Origin: Actinomycetes bacterium
GTDB taxonomy: Bacteria > Actinomycetota > Coriobacteriia > Coriobacteriales > Eggerthellaceae
Assembly: GCA_023394615.1 (NCBI GenBank)
Contig: JAEXAI010000001.1
Span: 1 to 28,168 of the forward strand
Length of the DNA: 28,168 bases
Direction of reading: 5' to 3'
Below are positions 15,421-27,400 of the stretch, one piece after another. The position numbers were made by a program, and so were the translations under genes. The notes below the pieces were generated by a model that was given only the letters and a program-made list of their open reading frames with translations, did no database searches and was not told the origin of the DNA. The first letter of the stretch is position 1. Every line of letters begins with the position of its first letter.

Positions 15421-18400
15421 ATGTTATTTCAATCATCGCAATGTTCCAAGAAGAAGCGCTATAAGAATTCGATTTCGCTGGCGAATAAGGCATTGTGCGT
15501 TGCGATGAGCTTGATCCTGGCTTTGTCTTTCACTCCTACTGCGGGCTTTGCGGAAGCGTTGGTTGGCGCAACGAAGGATGCTGCGGAAGAAGCTGGGGGC
15601 CTTGGCGCGTCGGCATCGGATGTTGCGACGCAGGCATCGGCATCGGAAGATTCTGAACAACAACTGGCATCGGACGTTGCGGCGCAACTATCGGCATCGG
15701 ATGCCGAAGCGCAATCCTCAACATCATGGGATGAGCCGACTTGGCCCGAATTCATCCCGTTTTTCTCCCATGACGCGCAGCCGAGCACCGCATGCGGGTA
15801 CGACACCTTTGAAGGTACTGACGGCGGCGTTATCCAAGACCCCTACATTCCCACCACGTCGTGGGTGTATCACGCTGCCGACATGCTCTGTTACGTGTAT
15901 CCGGCGCAGGGCTACGTGTTCGACCATATGCGCGTGGCCATGACCAACGCCAACGGCGGCACCACGCACTACGCCACGATCGAGCGCTCTGACACGTCGA
16001 TAGACGAATCCGGCGTTGCGATGTTCACGTTCACTCCTTCATCGCTTGCCAACATGGTCGGCTGGAAGCTTGATAACGTCGGCAACATCCAGTTAACGCC
16101 CTATTTCGCGAACGCTCAGTGCGACATCTCCGTTTCTGCAGAGGGCAGCGGTTGGGTAAGCGGTGCCGGCACCTACGATTACGGCGACACTGTGACGCTC
16201 AAGTCCTCGCCGGATCATGGTTGGCAGTTCGATTCGTGGCGGGATTCCTCTGGCGAAACGGTGTCGACGGAAGAAAACTGCACGTTTACCTGCGATGGCA
16301 ACGCTGAAACCTATACCGCTGTTTTCACGAAGATTCCCTACGTTCTTTCTGTGGGCAAGATGGCCTCGGAAGAGTTCGAAGACGACATCGAGGTCAGCTA
16401 CAGCCCTGTGCAATCCAGCTATGGCCTCGGCGATAAGGTGCAGCTTTCCACGACCATCGACACCGCAGGAGCCGCTTTCGTCATGTGGTACGACAGCGAC
16501 ACGGGCGTGTTCGTGAGCAATCAACCCGATTACACGTTGCAGATCGCGGGCGACACGCATATATTTGCCGTTTACCTTGCTGCGGGCACTGCGGTGCAAA
16601 CAGTGGCGTCGAATCCTGCGGGGCTTATTCCCAACAGAATCGATATGCTGACTGCAGGCGAATCCGTTCTAATGCAAGCGCCGGATATCCCCGGGTATCA
16701 TTTTCGCTTTTGGAACACCGTCGGGTCCGATTCGGGCGGAAGAATCGAAACGGCCAGCTCCCTTCAGGTTACCGCCGAAGGCATCCAGCAGTGGACCGCT
16801 TATTACGAACCCCGAGATTATGTTGTGCTTTGCGGCCCGAAAACCGCAGGCGAGGGCAGTGTTTCCATACTTGACGGTCAAACGCTTGCCAATCAGGCGT
16901 CGCTTGCTTTGTCAGGTCCCGTGCAACAGACCTTCACGGCCCTGCCTGCCGAGGGCTATCGCTTCGTGCGCTGGAACTTAGGCGACGGTGAATACTCCTA
17001 CGATCAAACGCTCACGTTCTATCCCTACGAGCACGCTCAGGCTATCGCCGAATTCAAGGTGGACGCGGGCTGGCTGGCATGCGTGCCCAGCCAGGTGCGC
17101 TACGGTTATGTGACTGCCGTTAGGAACGCAACAAGTGATGGTGGGCAGCTGCTTCCCGGTGATACGGCGGTCTTCACGGCGCATCCGTTTTCGAACGCGA
17201 CGTTCGACGGTTTCTTCGAGGGCGATACGCTCGTCGGGTCTTCGACAACGTTCACAGCCGCAGCCGATGCGACCGATCACCTCTACATTGCGCGCTTCCA
17301 TGAGACCTTACCGACCATCACGGCCAGCCTTGTGAGCGCCGACGGCCAAGATGTAACGAGCGCGGGCGCCATTACGGGCGCGGGCCAATACGCTTATGGC
17401 ACCTCCGTCACTCTTGCGGCGACGCTTACCGACAATGATTACGAAGTGGTTTGCTGGACGGACGCACAAGGCAACGTGGTAGATGGCTCGCGCGGTGCCG
17501 CATCCATTACCGTGGTTGCCGATGAATCGACCGCCTATTTCGCCCATGTGGCGAAATCGAACGGTCTGTTGTCCGTGGCGGCGTCTCCGATCGGCGGTGG
17601 CACTGCAGGAGTGAGGTCCTATCCGATCGATGATGCGATCGCGGCGACCCAGAGCATCTCGGTTGCCCTGGGCGACCAAGTACTGCTGAGTGCCTCTCCC
17701 TCGCAAGGCAAGCGCTTCGCCGGGTGGATGCAGGACGGTCGCCTTCTTTCCACCTGCGTCCCCGTGGTCTATCCGGTGTACGGCTACCAGCCCGTAACCG
17801 GTTACTTCGTAGACGATTCCGCATCGTCAATCGTTGCCGTTGAGGCGCGTGCGAACGACCCCCTTGGCGGCACGGTAAGCGGCAGCTGCATCGTTTCAGC
17901 GGGAAGCTCTGTAACGGTGAAGGCGGCCGCTGCAAACGAGTATCGTTTCACCGGTTGGTTCGATTCTGCAGGCCGCGCGGTCAGCCGTGAGGCAACCTAT
18001 ACGTTTGCGGCGGATGCCGGCGTATCGCTTACGGCGCACTTCAGCCGCACTGAACGCGACGTTTCGGTGAGTGCTAGCCCGACTGAGGGCGGGGATGTTG
18101 CAGGTGGCGGAACCTATCGCGTCGGCGATACGGCCACCCTCGTTGCCACGCCAAGCGAAGGCTACCTGTTTGATCACTGGGAAGATGCCGCCGGAAACAC
18201 CGTGGAAAGCCCAGCGGTGGAAGGTCAGCCGAACACCTGCATGTTCACGGTTTCGCAGGATGTATCGTACACGGCCGTGTTCACCGTGCGAACGTATCCT
18301 TTGCCGACCATCACCTACAGCGACCAAGCACATGAAAGCTGGGGAAGCGTTTCATACGCGATTTACCGGGGCGATGTGGACGAGCCGCTGCTTGGCGTCG

Positions 18401-21400
18401 CACATCTGGAGTACGGGGACCGCGTGGTCTTCAGAGCCGTGCCCACTCCACTTGCAAACGGCGGGGATGAGAGCGCCTACGCCTTCGCGGGTTACAAGGA
18501 CGCCAGCGGCAACGTGCTCTCATCGGATGAGATATACGTGGTGGACGAGGTTTCTGCGAGTGCCGATGTCACCGTGGATTTCACCGAGCGGGCAGTTGAG
18601 AACGTGAGCTGGACGGCAAAAGTGACAGACGAGAACGCCAACCGCGCGCTTTCGCAGACGGCCGACCTTTCGGTGTCTTCCGGCGGTGCCGTTTCGGGCT
18701 ATCAGGGCGATACGGCGCACATGGATTACGGAGCGCAGGAAAACGACAATCTCGTCTTCGACGGTTGGTACCGGCAAGGCGAAGACATGCCCGTCTCCAC
18801 CGAGCTTGCCTTCGACTACCTGCTCAGCGATAGCGTGCCGCTTGAAGCGCGTTTCCATGTGAAGACGTATTACGTGCACGTGCTCGACCCGTGCCGTACC
18901 GATTCCTCTATCGCGGCCTCGGTCACGAACAGCACGCGCACGGTCGACTGCTACCGCGAGGCTGGTGATACCGTGCCGCTTGCTGCAAGCGCGAACGACA
19001 ACACGCAGTTCTTATGCTGGACAGTTGGCACGACCGCTCCAAGCGACACTCCCATTGGCGATGACATCGTGAGCGGCCAGCTGCAGGGTACGGTCGCGGG
19101 CACAGACCTTGCGGCCAGCTGCGTTATCGATCCGACGACACAGGCTTACGATACGATGAACACGTTGTATGCCCAGACGACGTTTTGCGGCATATCCCGC
19201 TACATCACGGCTGCTGTGAACGATAGTTCGATGGGCGGCATCTGGGGTGAGGGCTTCTACTATCAAGGCGAGACGTGTGCGCTTCTGGCCGTGCCCATGG
19301 GCGGCGACGAGAGCAGCCACTACGAGGTAGACCACTGGGAAGATGCCGACGGCAACACGGTGGAAAGCCTCGATCAAACAGTCGCGCCGACCGAGCTCAC
19401 GTTCATCACGGAGGATTCGGCAACGTACACGGTCCTATTCAAGAAAGTCGACGGTGCGGCAAGCCTTGAATGGATGAACGATGTCATGGCGATAGCCAGT
19501 GCCGTCTTGGTATCCGCCGGCATCGTCGCGGCAGCGCCCGAGCTGGCTTCGGCTTTCGAAGCTTTCGCGGCTGCCGCCACAGGTACCGATGCGGCTGCGG
19601 CCATGAGCGCGATCGCAAGCAATCTGGCGAAGTATCCGCACGACCCCGACCATCACGGCGGCAAGGGCGACAAGGACGATAAAGACGGCAAGACGAAGAT
19701 CATAAGCAAGGCAGAGCCCGAAACGGGCGGCAGCGCAACAGGTGGCGGCAGCCTTAAAAAGGTCGGCAGCGTCGTCACGCTCAAGGCCGATCCCAAGGAA
19801 GGTTACACGTTCACGAAATGGACTCACGGTGTGAGCGACGCATCGGTGGGAAACGATAAGGTTCTCAACGTGAAAGTCACCGAAACCATGGGGGCAGAGG
19901 AGACGTACACGGCTCACTTCGAGCCTGCAGAATACACCGTCACGGTGCAGAGCAAGCCTGCGAACGCCGGCGACTACACGGCCGATAACGCGCCTCTTGG
20001 GGCCGACAACAAGACGACCGTGAAAGCAGGAGATTCAGTGCTGCTCAAGGCCTCGCCGAATCAGTTGCCGACCGACGAGTCGGGGAAAGAGTCCGACAAG
20101 AAGTACGCCTTCGAAGGCTGGTACGACGATGCGGGGCTGTTGCTGTCGAGTGCCGAGGAATACCGCTACACGCCCAAGAAGAGCGGCACCATAGAGGCGC
20201 GCTACGACGATTCAGGCACGTACAAGGTTACTGCAACGGCCTCGCCCACAGAAGGCGGCATCGTAACGCAGGAGCCTGCAGACGGCAAGGTGGAACAGGG
20301 AGAGTCCATAACGCTCAAGGCGAAGGCGAACGAGGGCTATTACTTCGATGGATGGTATGACAACGACACATCGGTGGACGCCCTTTCAAAGGAGGAAACC
20401 TACAAATACACCCCCACCAAGAACATATCCCTGGTCGCCAAGTTCACCAAAGGCGGCTGCAAGGTGAGCGCTATCGTCAGCCCGGCTTCTTTGGCAGACA
20501 ACGTGGAGATAATAGGCGCGGGCAATTATGCCCCGGGCTCCGATGTGGAGCTCACTGCCGGTTTGGACGATATCAAGAAGGATGATTACGTTTTCGAGGG
20601 TTGGTTCAACGCGCCCGAGGGGGGAGAACCCATCTCGACGCTCACCAAGCTCAAGTTGCAGAACATCGATTCAGACAAGACCGTCTACGCCCGCTATCAC
20701 AGCAGCAAGGTCACGGTGAAGGTAAGAGCGGAGAGGGTCTTCCCATGGATAATCCCCATTTACAACGGTTCCACGGATCCCTCTGGCACGCAGGTGTATC
20801 GCTATGGCGAGGAAGTGACGCTTAGCGCCACCCCTAAAGAGGGCTACACGTTCTCTCATTGGTACACCGGCAAAGAGGGAGACGACTTGCTCACGAATTC
20901 CGTGTTGGTGATCCACCCCAAGGAAGACGGGAAATACATAGCATGCTTCGACAACAAGCCGATTGTCTACGTGGTGGCCAACGCCACAGAGGCGGCGGAT
21001 GTGTATGTTGGGGAAGGTCTCGAGAAGAAGACGGCCGATCCCAAAGGCTACTATTACATCGAAGGCGATGCGCCGACGTACCATCTTTCCACCTCGCGCA
21101 AAACCGATGACCCTTCGACCGCCCAAAGGGAAGACATCATCTCGAAGGATTACTATTTCATGGGCTGGTATTCCAACGGGCGTCTCGTGAGCCTGTCGAA
21201 GGAATGCGATTTCGACCCCGAAGGCTTCAGCTTGCAGACCAATGCGAGCAAGAGCACCATCGTAGAGGCTGCGTGGCGCCCGATAAGCCATGCGGTTGTG
21301 GCCTTGCCGTCGCCTGACGAGGGAGGCACGGTGGCCACCCACTTCATGCTGGTGGGAACAAACGATACGGCTACGGTCAGCGCCACGCCGAATCCGGGAT

Positions 21401-24400
21401 ACACGTTCAAAGGTTGGTATAATTCCGACCTTATTCCCGTCAGCACCGATTTGCAATACACCTTTACCATCAAGATGCCCACGGTGCTCGTTGCCAAGTT
21501 CGACCCCATCATGCTAGACGTGTCGGCGAGCACGGTCGTTTCAAACGAAGGCGAGCGCACGCAAACAGGCAAGGGTGGATCCGTAAGTGGCACCGGTCAG
21601 GTGCAGTATGGAAACGAGGCCACTCTGACGGCAACCCCGGAAATCGGCTACGAGTTCTCACGATGGGAGGATGCCTCTGGCACCACGATTTCCGCAAGCA
21701 AGGCTTACACGTTCACCCCGACGGACGATACCAAGGTCACGGCCGTGTTCGTCCCGAAAACCTATCAACTGAAGGCCACAGCGAACCAAGATGAATACGG
21801 TGAAGTGAGCGGCTCGGGCACTTACGATGCCCAGTCTGATGTGACGCTTACCGCGATGCCTGCTGCCGGCTGCAAGTTTATCGGTTGGTACGAAAATGGC
21901 ATCTGCGTGGGCACGGATGAAAGCTACAAGGTTAAAGTCGATGCCGATCGCACCTTCAGCGCGCAGTTCACGTCGCTTCCGTTCGTGGTGACCACGACCA
22001 TGAACGACCCCGATGCCGGCACGGTATCGGGTGAAGGCGGCTATCGTGCGGGCGATGAGGCAACGCTTCGCGCCACACCTCGCACGGGCTACTATTTCGA
22101 GAAATGGGTCGACAGGGACAAGGAAAAGGACGACACGATAACCGATCAGCAGTACTTGACGTTCACCGTTGAGAAAGACGTCAATGCTGAAGCCCGGTTC
22201 GGTAAGATGAACTACCTTATAGAGGTATCCGACGGTTCGAGCTCTACGAATTCGAGCAGCACCATCGGGCAGGAGGTGAAGGCTCACGCTCAAACGCTCG
22301 ACGGCAAAAAGCTCATAGGGTGGTATGCCTCGGTGCCCGCCGAGGTTGGTGCAGCCGCAAGCACGTCGTATTGCGTCGGCACAAGCGAGGATCTTGCGTT
22401 TACCCTCGACGAGAAGGTCATAGACTTCATGGGCGAGGGCCAGACGCTGCTTTTGGAGGCTCGCTATGCGGACGCGAGCCAATATGTGGTAGCCGCCACA
22501 ACAGACCCGCAATACGGCGGCTGCAGCGTCGAGGGCGACGGTACCTTCAATGAGGGGGAAACGGCCACGCTCACAGCGGTGCCCGGCGCGCATTACGCTT
22601 TCGATCATTGGGAAAACGCTGCTGGCCATACGGTATCAACTAGTCAAACCTATTCGTTTACGGTGGTGGAAGACGAAGACCTCGTCGCCTGCTTCACCGC
22701 TGAGCAAGCAAGCGTGACCATCAAGTCGTCCTCGATGTTTTCCGGCGAAGCGTTTCTTGTGTCGCCCAGCGTGGGCGGGTCGGCCCAAGTTGATGCGGGC
22801 ACTACGATAGTCGCCGTCGCCGTGCCGGTGTCTACCGGGCGTTTCATGGGATGGCTGGATTCCGGCGGCAATGTGGTCAGCTATTCTTTGGTGCTCGTTC
22901 GCAAGGTGAGCGATGACAGGGTGTTCACGGCCGTTTTCGACAAGGTGGGCTTCCAGGTGACCGCCACCGTTTCGCCTGCTGGGTCCGGTATCGGCACGAC
23001 CGTGCCGTTCATCGGCTACACGTATGATTCAACCTCAATCATCTTCTGCGTTCCTTATCCCGGATGGACGTTCGTCGGCTGGTATGACGAGAAAGGACGC
23101 CTTGCCAATCTTTCACCTGTCTGGAAATACAATGCCATAGAGGACAAAACGTTCACCGCTCGGATGAAGCGCATTCACAATGTGGTGTATGTAGAAGCGC
23201 AGGAAGACGACGATGGCAATGCGCTTGGAAGCGTCGACACCTCCGATGGCGATGAGACGGCGTTCGGCAACGGATACCGTGCCGCAGTAGCGCTAGACGG
23301 GGACATCACCTTGTTCGCGAGCGCCCACAGCGGATATCATTTCACGGGTTGGTATGCGAGCATTCCGTCGCAAGATCACAGCAAAGGTGATTTGGTGTCT
23401 GCCCAGTCGGATTGGACGTTCACGCCCGATGAGAACTACTATTTGGAAGCACGTTTCGAACCTACGGTGCCCGATACGGCCGAGTACACATCGTATGTGG
23501 AAGGTCCCGGCAAGGCCCAGCTCGTGACGCAGAACACAGACAATCAGGGCGAGATAACGGAAGAAACCACCGATCTTGAAGAAAGACAGGTTGTGAGAAT
23601 CGCCGATGGGGCCTCGCAGGTGTTCCGCTACGTGCCAGAAGAGGGTGCCTACCTTTCGTCGCTTGCCGTTTCATATGATGCGGTGGATCTTTCCGCCTAT
23701 ACTGGCGGCTCCTTCGATTACACGGCTGAGAACATGACGGGCACACGGTTGTTGAAGGCCGTCTTCGCGACGCCGCAGGCACCCCAGATAACCGGCCAGC
23801 CGGTACAGACGAATGTGGTGGCCGGGCAAGATACCACGCTTGTTTGCACTGCTCGCAGCCTTGATGGCGCAGAGTTGCAGTATCAATGGTATAAAGACGG
23901 AAAAAAGTTGAGCGATGCCACTCAAGCCACGTTGGCGATAGGCGACGCGTCTTCAGCCGATGAGGGCGTCTATCAATGCGAAGTGGGCGAGACGCTTTTC
24001 GACATTAACTCGCCCACGACGTTCAGCGACAAGGTACGGGTGACGATTGTCGCCGCAGACGCTCTGATACTGAATGCCTCGTCGCTTTCCGTGGCCACGT
24101 GCGCAGAAGCCTACGCCGCCGCGCTTGTGCCTGCAACAGGCGGAACCGCGCCATACACCTACACGCTCAAAAGCGGCTCGCTGCCGGAAGGCATGTCGTT
24201 TACGGGTGCCACGCTCAACGGCGCATTCTCCGGCGTCGGCCTCGCGGAATCGCTTGACGCTCCCTTCATCAGCGGTACGCCCACAACGCCGGGCTCATAC
24301 GAGTTCACCATAGCCGTAAACGATGCAGAGGGCGCTCAGGCAAGCGCAGTGTATAAACTGCTCGTCGACAAGCTGCAGCCCTCGCTTTCGTTCAGCAACA

Positions 24401-27400
24401 CCGAATTAACCTACAACGGCCAGCCTCAGGCGCCTGCGCTTTCAGGGGTGCCCGACGCATGCGCTGAAGATGTGGTGTGTACATATGTGGGAACAGGCGA
24501 CACGGCATACTCGTCGGCCGAGCCGCCAACGCACGTGGGCACGTATCAGGTGACGGCATCCATCGACGACGCGTTCTGCACGACCAGCGTATCCACCGCG
24601 TTAGCGATAGTGCCGCAAGAAGTTTCGTTCTCGTTTGCCAATGGCTCGCTGGATTCGCTCGTCTACGACGGCGAGCACTATGCGGCTGCGGTTTCGTCTG
24701 CGCCGGAGCTTTCAAGCGACCAGTATCAGATAACCTATGTGGGCACAGGCACGACAAACTATCCTGCATCCGCCACACCACCTGCCGGTGCAGGCGCCTA
24801 TCGGGTGACGGTCGGCGCTACCGACCCCGATTACACCGGTTCGGCTTCGAGCGATTATCAGATAGCCAAGGCAGACCAGACCATAGAGGGCCGCAGTCTG
24901 TACGCGAAATCGTACGGCGATGCGGATTTCCTGCTTGATGCCACGGCGATCACGCAGACTTCGTTTACGCTTTTGAGCGGGGAAGACGTGGCGAACGTTT
25001 CGGCTGAAGGTCTTGTGAGCATCAAGGGTTCGGGTGTTGCCGTGATTGAAGCGCAAGCACCGGCTTCAATCAATTACAATGAAGCAGACCCCATGCGTAT
25101 CTCCATCACGGTCTCGCGCAGCAATGACGAGTCAATCCAGATTTCCGACAGCACTGTGGAACTCTACGACGGGCAACAGCATGGCGTGGCTGCGGTTGTC
25201 ACCGATTCGGATGGCAATCCCCTTGCCTATACTCAAACATACACAGGCATAGACCCTGCAGGCTACGGCCCTTCGACAGAGGCGCCGACGGCGGCTGGCA
25301 TCTATGTGGTGCAGGTGCGCACGACCGAGCCCAACTACCGGCCTATGACAGCGCGGGCGCTGCTCACCATCACCGATGAGTCAGTGAGTATAACGGTGAA
25401 CGTGACCGGAAAGGGAAAGGCGCAAACGGTGAGCGGTACCACGGTCGCAGATATCGCGAGCGGCCAGAGCATAAGCCTTGTTATCGGCGGCTCGCAGAGT
25501 CTGCGCTTCGTTCCCGATGCGGGCTCGTATCTATCCGAGCTGCTCGTCGGCGGCGTGGCGGTGGATCTTTCCGCTTATGCAGGAGGCTCGTTTGACTACG
25601 AGGCCGCAGACGTGCAGGCGGACACTGTTGTGGATGCCGCATTCGCGCAGCCGCAGGAACCGCAGATAGTTTCCCAGAGCGGCTCGATGCAGGTTCACCA
25701 AGGTGATGCGCTGACGCTTGCCTGCACGGCCGAAAGCTCCGATGGCGGTGAGATTGCGTACCAATGGTACAGGGATGGTGTTGAAGTAGACGGCGCTACG
25801 CAGAGCGCGCTTTCGATAAGCGCAGCTTCTGCCGCAAATGCCGGCGTCTACAGCTGCAAAGCGTCGGAGACCCTGCTGGGGGCTTCATCGACTATTGTTT
25901 CAAGTGCGGATATGACGGTGAGCGTGGTGGAAGTCGGCAAACTGGTGTACAACGCATCTGCCTTGGCTCCTGCCACATGCGCGAAGGCCTACACGGCTTC
26001 GCTCGGCGCTGCAAGCGACGGCAGCGGGTCGTGCACCTATGCTCTTGCAGGCGGTTCCGTGCTGCCCGAAGGTCTGGTCTTCAGCGATGGCAGCACGGGC
26101 ACCGGCGTTGAGAGCGCAGGTCCGCAGATTGCCGGAACGCCCGCGAAAGCGGGGAAGTACACGTTTTCCGTCGTTGCTACCGACGCTCAGGGTGCCACCG
26201 CCACAGCCGCCTTCACCTTGGTGGTGGACAAGGTCATCGCGCCGCTTTCGTTCGACGGCACCGAATTCTACTATGACGGCACGGCTCAAGCACCTGTTCT
26301 ATCCGGTGTTCCGCAGGGATTCGAGGATAAAACGACCTGCGCATACACAGGTACGGGCACTACGGTTTACGGTCCGAGCGCAACCGCGCCCGCTCATGCG
26401 GGCACATACCGCGCCACCGCGATGATCGACACGGACCAGTGCGTGGGGGCCGCGCGCAGCACATTCAGCATCAATCCGTCGCAGGCGACGATAACCATAG
26501 GCGACACGTACGCCGTCTTTGACGGGGGCGCGCATGCGGCGTCTGTGACGAGCGCCCCGGCACTCGATGCGTCGGCAATCGAAGTCGAATACCTTGGGGT
26601 GTCCGGCACTTGGTATCCGACCTCAAACGTTCCTCCCGTGGATGCGGGAACCTATCTCGTCACCGCTAACGTGAAGGCAGGCGGCGACTACGAAGGTTCG
26701 GCTCAAACGCAGCTCGTTATCGCCAAGGCGAATCAGTCCGTTGAAGGTTCGAGCCTCTATCAGAAGGTATTCGGAGATGCGGGCTTCCTATTGACTGCGA
26801 CCGCTCAGACTGCAGTGGAATTCTCCGTCGAAAGCGGTGCTGATGTCGTGGAAGTGTCGTCGGAGGGGGCCGTGCGCATAAAGGCCGCAGGCGGTGCGGT
26901 GGTGCAGGCGAGCGCTCCCGCCTCGGGTAATTATAACGCTGCTACGCCGCTTCGCATATCCATCACGGTCGCGCAAAGCGCTGCGGTCTCCATTCAGATG
27001 CCCCAGAATACCGTGGTGTTCCATGATGGGAAAACGCACGGTGTTGCGGCAACGGTAACTGGAAACGGCGGCAGCGCCATCTCGTATACGCAGACGTATA
27101 CTGGTGTGGGAACGACCGCATACGGTCCATCGAGCGAGCCGCCCGCAAATGCGGGCACCTACAAGGTGCAAGTGATTACGGATGATCCCAATTACTACCA
27201 ACGTGAGGCAGTCGGTTTGCTGGTGATAGCGAACTCGAAGGTTGCGGTCACGGTTTCTGCGGGAGGCGATGGCGCGGTATCCGTGCTCGATAGCGCAGGC
27301 GCGGCCACGCAGGTGCTGTCCGGCGCGGTGTTGGATTTCGTTGGCGGCACATCGCATACGTTCAAATTCACGCCTGCGCAAGGTCAGCGCATCTCACGTC

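Noticed and set aside
20671..22629. Long minus-strand ORFs (261 and 323 codons) opposite the giant adhesin, and a similar 309-codon one at 9215-10144
   Set aside because: They are shadows of high-GC coding sequence on the plus strand, rich in His/Arg/Gly, without domain patterns or ribosome binding sites.
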